Below, in pieces: positions 1 to 11,599 of a stretch of DNA of 64,000 nucleotides. The stretch comes from Hemerocallis citrina (lineage: Eukaryota; Streptophyta; Magnoliopsida; Asparagales; Asphodelaceae): assembly GCA_017893485.1 (NCBI GenBank), contig CM030365.1:30774289-30838288 (forward strand), in the 5' to 3' direction. Each line of letters begins with the position of its first letter. The stretch's first letter is position 1. The translations under genes and the position numbers were made by a program. Below the pieces are notes generated by a model. That model worked only from the letters and a program-made list of their open reading frames with translations, was not told where the DNA came from and ran no database searches.

Positions 1-3000
1 TGAGTTTTTGAGATATGTGGTGAAAGTGACTATTTTAAGTATATAAAATCTATAGTATGGGTTATTGTGATGTGTTGAAGTATAAAAACTAATTATATTA
101 GCTTGTTTATGCATATTTTTATCCAGTGCATATTTTGTGCATGTTTTAGGGCATATAGGCCCTTATAGGTAGTTATGATTACATGGAGCATGGTGTATGA
201 GCTAGTATGCTATAATTAGATATTATAAGATTTAATTAGAGGAGATAAGTGATTTTGGCCCCTTTTCTGGGAAACCTGTATGTGTGGTGTATATTTGTGA
301 TATATATATAGATGATTATGATGTGTGATGCAATAGTTGATGAAATTAATAATTAGGTACATGTTTACATTGTAATTATGTTCGAAATAAATTAATGGGT
401 AATAATACGATATTATAACGTGATGAAGTATACATTTTGACACTTTTACTATATGGAATAATTTAATGTAGTTCTTCTATTAATGTTATAACTGGGCGTA
501 TGCCTATATATGATATAAGGAGGTAATGAATAACATGGTACCCTTAATGTGGTTTGTTATGGCAAAATAAATATCTTGGCACATTAGTATTATGCAATAA
601 TATGTTATGATGTTTTATATGATGATATGAAGGTTAATATTGTGCTCACTGGATATGTATTAAATGATAAGATAAAAGAAAAGATAAGATGGTGCGTGCT
701 AATAAACTGTCTTTAATTCTCGTGATAAAATCATGGTGGTGGCTATTATTGAATTCAAAAGTGTAGCGCTGTGGAATAAAGTAAGCTGTAATGATGAAAT
801 GAGTAATGTTAATAACAGATGGTTTTGTTGACCAGTACCTACAGCAATCCTGGGGGTTTGGGCTAGACCTCCTAACGCCCAAGGACCGGCTTGGAAATAG
901 TGGATCCAAACTATGTTTGGGGTAAGTGGATTTTATCGCCCAAGCTATCGGCTTGAGGTCGGGTTTTCCCTCGCTGACAGCTGTCGTGAGGAAGCACCCT
1001 AGTGGGACTAGTGGTGAGTGTCTGCCTCGCTGGCTTCGGCTGGGAGGAAGTACCCTAGTGGGACTAGGGGTTAGTGGTTTTTCCCTCGATGACAGATGTC
1101 GTAAGGAAGCACCCCAGTGGGACTAGTGGTGAGTGTTTACCTCGCTGGCTTCGGCTGGGAGGAAGTACCCTAGTGGGACTAGGGGTTAGTGGTTTTTCCC
1201 TCGATGACATATGTCGCGAGGAAGCACCCTAGTGGGACTAGTGGTGAGTGTTTGCCTCACTGGCTTCGGCTGGGAGGAAGTACCCTAGTGGGACTAGGGG
1301 TTAGTGGTTTTTCCCTCGATGATAGACGTCGCGAGGAGGCACCCTAGTAGGACTAGGAGTGCTGTGTTCCCTCACTAGTTCGTCTAGGAGGAAGGCGTAG
1401 CCTCGGACGAGTAAGACTCTGGGAGAGCATCGGACCGCGTGTTTACTGGGCTGTCGGCTTTCAGTATGTTGGGATACTGTGGCTCACTGGTCGACAAACT
1501 AATAAAATAACTAAGTGTTAATAACAATGTGAGGGTAAAGAAAGTGGAAAGTGAATTGTGAATTGTGGATGAGAAAGAAAGTAGTTGTGAATGAAGCAAA
1601 TGTGAAAGAAAATGAGTTATGAGTTAGTGTATGAAAAGAAGTGATAAATGCAGTACGTGGTTAATTTAAAATGATAGTAATAAAAGAGACATGTGTTAAT
1701 ATGAATAGTACGAAGTAATTGTATTATGTGAGTGATTATTAAAGTAAAATACCGTGTGATATGAGTTGCACCTTGGAATTGTGTCGAGGAACTACCTACC
1801 CGCTATTTCTGTGGAAATGGTGGGAACTACCTGCCTTGGCATAATTCGTAGGGTGAGTTGGTATACTAGTGGTAATGATTAATGGAAATGAGAAATTAAA
1901 TAATGTGAAGATGATAAGTGATTGTAGTGAATTAATAACCAAGCTATTGGCTTGAGATGTGATGTGATATTACCCAAACTGTGTGTTTGGGGTGCGGTGA
2001 TTATTACCCAAGCTATCGGCTATGGGGTGTGATATGTGGTGGCCCCAGATTGTGTTTGGGGATTAAGTGAAAATGATAATAAGATTTATTGTTTATAAGA
2101 AAAAGAAATTACTAAAGTGGTGTAGTGAGTTATGAATGAGCCATAAAACGTGTTTGGATGCAATAAGAATGTGCATTCGCATAAGTGATACGGTGATGAT
2201 GTGATGAAATGCAAGTTAATTATAATGTGTAAGGAGATGTTATGTTTGTGTTATATGACGTGAATGAATATGGCATTAAGGGAATGAATGCATATGTTTC
2301 TGATGTGATACATGATTTAATACAATAAAATAAATACTTGTGCTATGAAAGTGGTTATGAAAATGGTTAATGCAGAAATTATGTTGTGTTATGAGTTTAT
2401 ATCCATATAAATGGTTATTAAAGAAAGATATAATAACATCATGTAGTTATATTCATATAATGCTATTATGACGATACTTGTGGAAGAAATGAATATTTGG
2501 GTTAGAGAATTTAAATTGAAAAGTAATGGATTGTATGTGTATTCGTACTATGTGGATGTAAAATAAGAATATATATATACGAGGTTGATGTGAAGTATAT
2601 TATGAAATGTGGGAAGTTATGGATAATTAAACAGTTGAATGCAGGATTGGCAAAGTATTTGCTATATCGTTGTATTGATGATGTTGTTGTGTTCAGGATT
2701 CAGGTTGCATTATCTTAACTTGGTATTTGTAAGTTTAAATTATTTTCTTTATACTATTTTAATTTGTTATTAGATTAATAACTATACTCACACCAGAAAT
2801 GGCTGACCCCTTAGTGTTTGGGGGGTTAGGGGAGTCTGAGGACTACCCTAGACCCCTTACTGTTACAGGTTCTCATCAGTGCAGAGGTGAGGCGTGGATT
2901 GGTAGGATGAAGTTTTATTTTAAAAATTTGTACTAATTAGTTATGTGAATAGTAAAATTTATGATCTAAATTGTATTATGGATGTATAAGCATGTATATG

Positions 3001-3444
3001 ATGATGATGAGTATAGTGCGGGGTGGTGTGGTATGTTTGTGACCCGTACCCATCTCGTTGTGGAGTACCGGGCTCTGTGGTAGGTTTTACAAGGATTTTT
3101 CTAAATTTTTACCTCGTTTTTCAAAGAAATTTATAGTTTTTATTTGATATTTGATAATCCGTTATGAGTTTGGCCCCCAGAGCATTACATTATATTGCCT
3201 GTGTGTTTCTGCTCATTTTGGCCTGGGAAGCCTGTGAAATTATTGCGTGTACTGTGAGCTACGGAATTTTGAGCTGAATTCTGTAAGCTATTTGTGTTTC
3301 GAGGCAAAATTTACAGGGGAAACTCTGCCAAAATTTTCCTTGAAATATAACTTTCTTAGTTTATGTTTAAAGTGACATAGAAATTGAAAGAAATGAATTT
3401 GGAGGCTTAGTTTTCAAAAAAAAAAATTTTTTGGGGGTGTTACA
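1..3444 (+). mobile_element. LTR1: right part of a long solo LTR
   Basis: The sequence is homologous along its length to LTR3, starting at the point equivalent to about 13682, so roughly the first kilobase of this LTR lies left of the window. It ends GTTACA at 3439-3444, the same terminus as LTR3. It carries no retroelement protein domain. The copy sits inside the old 5' LTR of the Tat element: the sequence that follows (3445 on) matches the end of the Tat 3' LTR near 46668-46837. Conserved blocks shared with LTR2 and LTR3 include the stretch around 2790-2880 and 3040-3300. Lineage is not provable without an internal region; TGTAAC...GTTACA ends and great length fit a Ty3/chromovirus LTR. Confidence 0.8.
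926..1380 (+). repeat. 115-bp tandem repeat rich in hairpins (LTR1)
   Basis: Units start at 966, 1081, 1196 and 1311, a constant 115-bp period. Each unit has two halves with a different stem: one around GACAG/CTGTC and one around GGC-TTCG-GCT, each followed by a third short stem (CCCTAG with CTAGGG). LTR3 has the matching array at 14815-15170 with a 110-bp period. Confidence 0.85.
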
Positions 3445-3685
3445 GATCTCTCCCGGTATTTCTAGACATTTTGTACGTATTCGGTAGCCGTCCAACACCA
3501 CCAGATCCACATCACCAGCCACTCTCTCAGCAACGAATCTGGACTAATCTGTGCCCTAGATTTTTTTTCCCTCTCCAAACAACAAGAATTCACATATGTT
3601 GCTCCCACTCCAAATTGGTGCAGTCTGTCGGAACACAAGAAGATCCAGGACTAGACTCTGTTCCCGTTCCACTATTAGCCCCTTC
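3445..3685 (+). mobile_element. Tat element: end of 5' LTR, primer site and leader
   Basis: 3445-3607 aligns with 46668-46837 (shared blocks such as the leucine-to-proline rich stretch ending GCTCCCA), which marks it as the end of the Tat LTR. After 3607 the two copies diverge, as expected at an LTR border. The following TGGTGCAGTCTGTCGG (3616-3631) is a mutated version of the TGGCGCCGTCTGTGGG sequence known just behind the LTR of many Tat elements and is the likely primer binding site. The rest of the 5' LTR is displaced to the left by LTR1. Confidence 0.6.
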
Positions 3686-5039
3686 CATGGCACCCAAAGC
3701 CATGAGAGCGCCTATGGCAGGATATTATGCCGACCCTCCTCTTCCTCATCCTTCTCGCAGTCATGTGAACACACAGGCGTCTCGAAGGCAATGAGCCGAG
3801 GGTTCTTCAGGACCGATTCCGAGCACTTCATGCTCGATTGCAAGCTGACCCAAGCATCTGATAGCCGATGACCTTCAGAACGTCATCAATAATTGGCAGA
3901 CTGTGGATGACCTTCGACACCAGCTCAACCGATCGAGGAACAGAACTGCCCCCTCCAACTAAGCTCTAACCCACAGCATTCACCCATCCCAGGGTCGGAA
4001 GCAGTGTGCAGCCTCTGCCCGAGAGACCGTTCACCCCCGAAAGGTAGAGGCGACGAGATCCCGGTCACGAGAGCCGAGTTCCAGGAGTAGGAATGAGGTC
4101 CTCCAGACCCTTCTAGGTGGTCCTAGAACCGAGCGTCAGAATGAAAACCCTCGCTAAAAGGTGGGAAGACCAGGGTAGTGAGTCTCACGACTAGACCCGG
4201 TCGGCACGACTGGATAATACCGTCCTCAAGTGCCTCCAAGAGATGGAGGATTGCCTCGCCCGGATCGGTGAGGGTGAAGGACAATCCAGTCAGGGGTATG
4301 AGCGTACCTGACCCCCATTCTCTGCTCGAATCCTCGAGGCTTCGATTCCGAGGTTTCTAACAGCCTCAGTTCGAGATGTACAATGGAGAGTCTGATCTAG
4401 CTGATCACTGGAGGGGTTCAGAATCCTCATGATGATTCACAGCGCCTTGGATTCTCTCCTCTGTTGTGCATTCCCAGCCACTCTGCGTGGCCCAGCATGG
4501 GAGTGGTTCTCAAAGCTTGCCCGCGACTCGATTTTCTCATTCAACCAGCTCGAGGCGAGCTTCATTGCTCACTTCATGACCAGACGCAATGTCGAGAAGA
4601 TGAGTGCGTCCCTTCTGGACCTCAGACAGAAGAAAGGAGAAGGACTTTGTGCGGAGGTTCACCGCCGAGTCTACGGTGGTATCTTCCTTGACGCCGATGT
4701 TGTGTCTGCAGCCTTCAGACACAATGTTCGCTACAACCAGCTGAAGGCCTCCTTGGTGAAGAAGCCGCCCATCGATTTTCCCATTCTCCATAACAGGGTC
4801 AAAAAGTATATCTGAGCCGAGGAGCCTCTGCCTGAGCCGAGGAGCCTCTGCACCCTGAAGGCCTGAAAGAAACATCAGCCAAGGGAAGAGAAAGGTCAAC
4901 GATTTCAAGCGTGCGAAGAAGGCTCAGAAGGATGCATTCAAACAGAGGTAACCACCTCCCGTCCTCCGCTTTGAGAAGTTCACTCCGCTGACTCAGAGTG
5001 TGTCGACTATCCTTATGAAATTGAGGATAAAGGGATCGT
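3686..5039 (+). pseudogene. gag: Tat-lineage gag, N-terminal and core part (broken)
   Basis: Capsid protein gene of a Tat/Retand-like Ty3 retrotransposon. An ATG at 3686 opens the frame. The best preserved stretch, 4429-4815, encodes a Retrotrans_gag (PF03732) type core, recognisable by the pattern LRGPAWEWFSKL, then SFNQLEASFIAHF and the arginine-rich tail that follows. Stops and frameshifts separate this from the start and from the segment at 4880-5039, where the FTPLTQSVSTILM block typical of the region before the zinc-knuckle-like part is readable. The gene is cut at 5044 by LTR2 and resumes after 10562 in the same frame. It cannot make a full protein. Identification as Tat is supported by the pol genes and the antisense ORF downstream. 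Confidence 0.75.
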
Positions 5040-5044
5040 CCGTC
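5040..5044. repeat. Target site duplication, left copy (CCGTC)
   Basis: Exact 5-bp match to 10558-10562 on the other side of LTR2. Five bases is the usual size for Ty3 integrases. Confidence 0.85.
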
Positions 5045-6739
5045 TGTAACAACCCGAAAAATAGCATATGACTATTTTGCATCGTAATCTGTGCACAATT
5101 GAGAACTGCACGCGATTATGTATTTTTCTAATAACAATTATTTTTAATTGAGAAATATAAGATATATTGTCTACTTTATTTTATTATTATTTTCAAAAAT
5201 TAAATTATTTTGTACGGATTATCTACGAGGTAGTTTTAATGTATTTTGTATTGTTTATAAAATTAAAGTTGAGATTTGGGTTTTATTTGAAATGTATTTG
5301 AGATTTGGGGGCTTATTGGTAATATTCCCTTACATTAACCATCTATTTATTTATTTATTTAATTACATTTTACAAAACCCCCCACCTTTTCCTTCTCCCT
5401 TCTTCGTTCTCCTTCTTCTCCCCGTTCCCTTCCTAGTTCGATCCCGACCCCAGAAGTACCCCCCCCCCCCCCCCCGCCCTCCTCCTCCCTTCTTACCTTC
5501 CCTCGTTCCCTTCCCAGCCGATGGCAAGAAACCCCCACCCTCATTTCCTTCCCCTTCTTTCTTCTTCTTCCCGATCGGAAAGAAACCCACCCCGAACCCA
5601 TCACCGATCACTTCCCCAAGCTCAAATCCCCTCCATTTCTTCGTCAATTTCAAATTAAATCGAGGGGTAGACTAAATAAAGGGTTCTCTACATCGTAGTG
5701 GTGTCGAATTTTTGAAAGAGTTTCGGGAAGGTAAAACCTAACTTATTTTATTGTATAAAATTGAGTTGGGTTAATTTCTTTTGAGTAAAAGCATTTTGGT
5801 AGGGATATTTAGAGATGTTGGAAATTGTAGATGTGAGAAATTAGCAGATTATTAGAGAGATTGTAAGTTGTTAATAAATTAGGATTTTGGGTTTGTAAAA
5901 GGGAATTATATATGTATGAATTATTTCTCATATAGTAGTGGAGAGTATAGTTGGGCCACTAGGAAATTTAGGAGTGGTTCTAGTAATTATTTGGAGATAA
6001 AAAAACTCCATAGGCATTAGATTATTACGTGCATCGCACGTGTGTATTCCAGGCGTTTAATAAAATGCCTGTGTGGTATTGGGGTTAGTATTATTATTTT
6101 CCCGTGATTGGTTTGGATGAATTGAGTTTTAATTGCTTTGAAATTTGGTGATAGGATATATTCGTGACTTTGGATGCGGGGTGGCATGGTGGCACTTCGG
6201 ATCTTCGCAGAATATGTGAGTACTAATTTATTTATATATTTTTGTGGTTTAAGAAATATGTGAGTATAAATTTATTTACGTATTTTTGTGTGTTAAAAAA
6301 TATGTGAGTATCAATTTATTTACGTATTCTTGTGGTTTAAGAAATATGTGAGTATGATGTATCTACTTATATTTTATGTTGTGGCCAAATTTCATGGCTT
6401 TTGATATATTTCGTAGAAGTTATGTTAAAGATTGATTTTGAGAAAAAATATGGATTTTTATGGGCCCGAAAATAGGTTTTGTGATATTTGGGGAAATTAA
6501 CTATTTTGAGTATATAAAACTTATATAATGGATTAGTTATGTATGTGGGGATGAGTTACACTTATATAATAATATCGAAATATGTGAGCATGATTTATTT
6601 ATGCATTTGATGTTTTAAAAGATGTTTGAATAACATATGTGTATATGGGGATGAGTTATATTTACATGATGATATCAAAATATGGTGAGTATGGTTTTAT
6701 ATACGTATTTGATGTTTTAAAGAAGTTTGAATAAATTGA

Positions 6740-7210
6740 ACCTTGGATTGTTGTAGGTTGAGGCTCATGTTATATACCATGCTTGGATTATTATAGGGAA
6801 GTTATATACCATGCTTGAGTGGTAGAAATGACCTATGCTTAGGTAGTAGTAGAAGAACCATTCTTAAGTGTAGTAAATCATACTTGAGTAAGAGAAGTTA
6901 TATACCATGCTTGGATTATTGTAGGAAAGTTATAAACCATGCTTAAGGACGTGGTAGATATCCATGCTTAAGTTGTAGTAACCGGTCATGCTTAAGTGGT
7001 ATTCATGCTTAAGATTGTTATAAGTGCATGCTTAATCGTATTCATACTTAAAAGTGTGGTGGGTTGATGGTTATGTTATATACCATGATTAGATTATTGT
7101 GGGTTGATGGTTATGTTATATACCAGATTAGTTGTTGTAGGTTGATGCTTACAATTGTATACCATGCTTACGGCCATCGTAGATTTGTGCTTAAGTAATA
7201 GAAAAGAATC
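6740..7210 (+). repeat. Irregular repeats with a CATGCTTAAG-like core (LTR2 middle)
   Basis: Many imperfect copies of ATACCATGCTT and CATGCTTAAGT spaced 20-60 bp apart. No protein frame; it belongs to the LTR2-specific middle part that is absent from LTR1 and LTR3. Confidence 0.7.
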
Positions 7211-7779
7211 ATGTTGTTGTAGTGGTGGTGTTAACTATCGCGTGGTAGTCGTAGTATTAGTAAAGAACTATCGCGTTATAGTTGTAGGGTAGTAGAGAAC
7301 TACCATGTTGTGGTGGTAGCGTTAGTGAAAAACCATCTTGTTATAGTTGCAATACTCAATTTGCATAGTAGTTCTAGATTCAAAGGAACCACACTGGAAT
7401 TGTATTATGATTGTAGTGGAAGATTAAAAAGAACCCATGAGCCCATGCTTTTAGTCCTAGGTGATTCTAGTTCAAACTTGAAGAAAGAACCCAAGAATCT
7501 AGTGCATGCAGTTTTAGTTTAATTTGGGGAGGAAAACCACGGATTCTAGTTGTATGAGACCCTAAGTAAAGTTGGACCATATCACATGAACATTACTCAT
7601 CTTCATGGGTAGTATGGGTTGGGAAGGTCACTAGTAATTGTTAGCTCGATAAGAGCTGGTATGTCGCTTGGGGCTTCTCATTGGTAGAATGCCTATTTTA
7701 GACTGTTAGTAGATTCTTCTGTTGTTTCTAATTATAGAAGATCAAGTTTGCTAGTAAGCACGGTTGGTTGCTTATAGGT

Positions 7780-8165
7780 TTGATTACCTGTATGGTTGTT
7801 TGTATGTGGTTTTGCTCGTACGTGGCTCGATTGGTCCGTATGTAGCAGTGGGTCTCATACGCAGCTTATTGGGCTCGTACGTATGTTGTCGTCTCATACG
7901 CGGCTCGACTGGGCCGTATGTAGATGTTGGTCTCATACGTAGCTTATTTGGCTCGTATGTATGTTGTTGTCTCATATGCGGCTTGACTCGCCCGTATGTA
8001 GCTGTTGGTCTCATATGTGGCTTATTTGGCTCGTATGTATGTTGTCTCATGCGCGGCTCGACTGGCCCGTATGTAGTTGTTGGTCTCATACGCAACTGTT
8101 TAGCTCGTATGTGTTTTTGGTTACTCGTATGTAGCTTCTTAGCTAATACGCAGTTGTTGTTCTCA
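7780..8165 (+). repeat. 78-bp tandem repeat open in both strands (LTR2 middle)
   Basis: About five imperfect copies of a 78-bp unit containing TCTCATACG and GGCTCGTA blocks. Because 78 is a multiple of three, frames stay open on both strands (141 codons on +, 103 on -) and give an artificial 26-residue protein repeat. No known domain; not treated as a gene. Confidence 0.8.
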
Positions 8166-10573
8166 TCTAGGGTGATATCATTGTCCTAGGGCTATCGACC
8201 ATTAAGACGTGTGTTTAGCTTACTCCTAAGGGACTGTGGACGAGTCACTTTGCGGGTGCCGTCAGATCTTAACCGTTGGTTGATCGCGGACCGGAGTGTG
8301 ACGAAATCCAAGTTCACAGTAGTAGCATGCGAATACGTTCGTATTGCCGGGGTCTTGGATCGATAGGCCATGGACCGGATCCTGAGGGATTCTGGTAAGT
8401 CTCTGTTGAGCAGCCTAGTAGAGTTATCTTGCGAAGTCTAATTTAAGACCTAGCATGTTGTGTTTATAATATTGTCATCCCTAGGATTGTTCAGGGTTAG
8501 TGACATCGTTAGGGTAGTGACTTATAAAATCCCTTTACTTAACCCTTTTGCTAGAAAGAGAGGAGTTGGTAGTAGGGGTCACCTTAAGACCAACTCGTCC
8601 TTTGGGGCCGACCTTAGGTGGTGTTATTGGGTTGTACCTTCCCGTCAAAGGGATACGTACGGTACCTTCTCACGAGTTGGGAGCACGGGTTGCGTATCTC
8701 ACACTGTTAATTCCTGAAGTGCCATGATAAGGCGGGCGGAGCTAGGGGATGGACCCCGGAACTCCGTCGGGTCCTAGGCCAGGGAGAGCGAACAGGCCAT
8801 AGATCACGGTCTATGAGTTATGGGTGACACAGGATTGGCTTTATGCTATCCTGCGCTCGGAAGACCCTGTGTTCGTCTGGTTTTTGAGTGAGATCCGGTG
8901 CACCGGGTAGTAGTGGCAAACATAGACACCACGAGCGTACTGCATTGGTGGGACTTGACCATGTCTGCAACCTCATCAGTCATGTAGTATTGTCAGGAAC
9001 AGATTGTGTACAAAATAGAATTCATAACGCGGGTTCAAATCCCTATATATGGAGAAACGGCTTGAGATGGGCGTATGTAGTATGGGATGCATACTGTTCC
9101 GGAGACTTGCTTGCAGTAGAATAAGAGCATCATTGTATTGGTAATCTTGCATTAGAGTTAAGTCATAACATACACTGGCACATCAATTATATGTACACGT
9201 GTCTTTTCCATTCGAGATGAATTACGAGTGTGATAGTTGAAGTAAATTAATAACCAAGCTATGGGCTTGGGATGTGATGTGATATTAACCAAGTTCGGCT
9301 TGGGGTGCGGTGATCATCACCTAAGCTATCGGCTTTGGGGTGTGATATGTTATTGCCCAAACTATGGTTGGGATATGGAGTATATTGTGATGAAATGCAT
9401 GTAAATGGTAATGTGCAATGAGATGTTAGGTAGGACATGAATGAATGTGGTAGTATGAGAATGAATGCATATGTTTATGATGTGATACGTGATATAATGC
9501 AATAAGATCAGTATCTGTATTATGAGAGTGGTTATGAAATGGTTACTAAAGATAAGTATGTAATGAGCGGGTATGGATATACATATAGGTGATGACTCAG
9601 AGAGTATTTAATGTGAAATCCCATTTATGATGTTTACATGTTCAGATGTCAAGTAAGATTTGTTTATCTTGGTAATTGTGAGTTCGTTATGTTTTTACTT
9701 GTAAGTTTAATTCATTTACTTATTTAATAAATTATACTCACACCAGAAATGGCTAACCCCTTAGTGTTTGGGGGTTAGGGAGTCCCTGGACTACCCTAGG
9801 TCCCCTACTGTTACAGGTCCTCAGCAGTGCAGAGGTGAGGTGTAGGTTCATGTTTCTGTGGAGTGGAGCTTCATTTCACAAATTGTTGTTCATGGTTTAA
9901 TTATGTAAATAGTGAAGGTTATGCTTTAAATTGTATTTTTGATGTATAAGTATGTGGATGATGATGATGAGTATAGTGTGGAGTGGCATGGTATGGTTTT
10001 GACCCGTACCCATCTCGTTGTGGAGTACCGGGCGCTGCGGTATGTTTTTACAAGTTATTTTCTAAAAACTTACAACATTTTCAAAGGAATTTATGGTTTT
10101 TAATTGATAATTGATATACTGTTATGAGTTTGGCCCCCAGAGCATATATATATATATTGCCTGTGTGATTCTGCTCATTTTGGCCTGGGGAGCCCGTGAT
10201 ATTATTGCCTGTGATGTAAGCTACGGAATTTAGAGCAGAATTCCGTAAGCTTTTTGTGTTTGGGGGCAGAAATTACAAGGGAGACTCTGTCCAAATTTTC
10301 TTTGAAACATAACTATCTTAGTTTATGTTTAAAGTGATATAGAAATTGGAAGAATTGATTTTGGAGTCAAAAAGAAAAAAAAGGGGCGGCGTTACAGGTT
10401 GATATTACAAATTGATATTTGTAATTATTGTGTAATAACTCTGTGTTGATTAAAAAGTTTTAAATTTTCCAGCTTTTTCTGTGTATCGTGACTAATTGAA
10501 GAAAAGATCTTGGTATGTGTCACGGTTTCCCAGTTACGTGGAAATCGGGGCGTTTCACCGTCATCCTCCCTGA

Positions 10574-11170
10574 TCCAGCAACAATAAGAGGAGGGACCAG
10601 AGATTCTACTGTCGGTTCCATCAGGACCATAGGCACGAGACTGATAATTTCCGGGCCATCAAAGATGAGATCGAGGACCTCATCCAAAGGGGGAACCTAA
10701 GGGAGTTCACCCGAACTAACCCAAGGGCTTCGGCTCCTCCTCGAATGGCCAACAAACGTCCAAAGGTGGAACCCGAGTCCGAAGGAGCCGCTAGGCCGAC
10801 TATTCTTCATTGTGTCCACGATGGACATATGGGTGTCCACGATGGACATATGGGGGGGGGAGAGTCAAACACCTCCCACAAAGCCTTCATACGGGAGGTT
10901 AATTCAGATCAAGGACCGCACTCCAAGGATCAAGGACTGGCGGTCTCATTCTCCAACAAATACCTAGAAGGCATCCGACTGACTCATTGCGACGCCCTGG
11001 TAATCAGCCTCGGCATGGATAATCATGAGGTTGCCGCATCCTCGATGACAACTGGTAGCTCGGCCAACATCTTTTTCTCGACCACATTTGAAAGGCTCAA
11101 ACTCTCGCGAGAGGCTAAAATCGGTCGGATACTCGCTCCATGGGTTCTCGGGCATTTCTATCCAAATTAA
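10574..11170 (+). pseudogene. gag-pro: Tat gag C-terminus and aspartic protease (broken)
   Basis: One open frame without a credible start codon of its own. It begins with the conserved YCRFHQDHRHETDNF motif and KDEIEDLIQRG of Tat gag, so it is the continuation of the gag cut by LTR2. A 21-bp in-frame duplication near 10811-10852 repeats VHDGHMG. Further on come DALVIS and the protease loop, read here as TTGSSANI; the family has D-x-G-S-S-A-D-I, so the catalytic aspartate is lost. The protease would process the polyprotein in virus-like particles. The frame ends at 11170, and the following YNAILGRP and RGNQ-AR-CY blocks at 11260-11410 are in other frames. Confidence 0.75.
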
Positions 11171-11228
11171 GGTAATCATTACGCTTGAGTTCACAGCCAG
11201 AACGGCCCTAACCGTTTGAAAATAGGCT

Positions 11229-11540
11229 ATGTATTTCATGGTAGTCAACGTCCAGGCTGTCTATAATGCTATCCTCGGCAGGCCCCACTCTATTTTCTTT
11301 CAAGGTAGTGCCCTCTGCCTATCACCTGAAGATGAAATTCCTTACCAACTACTGGGTTGGCATTATCAGAGGCAATCAAGAATTTGCTCGTTCATGCTAT
11401 ATGGTCGCGGTGGGGGGTGGAGTTTTCTCCCTTGACGCAATCGAGCTTACGTCGGAGAGGAGTCTGTTGGGCTCGAAGCCCATCGACAAGTTGGAGGAGA
11501 TCCCTTTCTCTGAGGAGGACAAATCTAAATTGTTTTGAGT
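11229..11540 (+). pseudogene. Tat pol: protease-RT linker (frameshifted)
   Basis: Three overlapping frames each hold part of the linker. VYNAILGRPHS near 11247-11280 corresponds to the AYNAILGRP block of Tat pol, and SAYHLKMKF followed by RGNQEFARSCYMVAV (11306-11405) to the next conserved block. At least two frameshifts separate them. The acidic stretch that follows fits the spacer before RT. Confidence 0.65.
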
Positions 11541-11599
11541 GAACCATTCTCTCGCTCCTGACCTAAAGCTGGCCATTATCGACTGCATCCATCAAATGC

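Larger units (their letters stand above)
5045..10557 (+). mobile_element. LTR2: 5.5-kb solo LTR in Tat gag
   Basis: Starts TGTAACAACCC and ends GGGGCGTTTCA. The 5-bp CCGTC at 5040-5044 is repeated exactly at 10558-10562, and removing the insert plus one repeat restores the gag frame (VR followed by HPP). Its first 1.5 kb and its 9200-10396 part are homologous to LTR1 and LTR3, while the middle (about 6560-9160) is different and carries its own tandem repeats. A family-like end (GTTACA) occurs at 10392-10396, 161 bp before the border defined by the target duplication, so this copy has an extra tail. No coding domain of a retroelement was found inside. Confidence 0.85.

Noticed and set aside
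5148..5675. 175-codon frame with Pro-rich tail
   Set aside because: First part of LTR2; the same LTR region in LTR3 has no matching frame, and the tail is a C-rich low-complexity stretch.
7780..8165. Possible CRISPR-like array from regular repeats
   Set aside because: Plant nuclear sequence, repeats abut with no unique spacers; an ordinary tandem repeat.
9031..9042. Perfect Pol III B-box (GGTTCAAATCC) in LTR2
   Set aside because: No A-box at suitable distance upstream and no T-run behind it.
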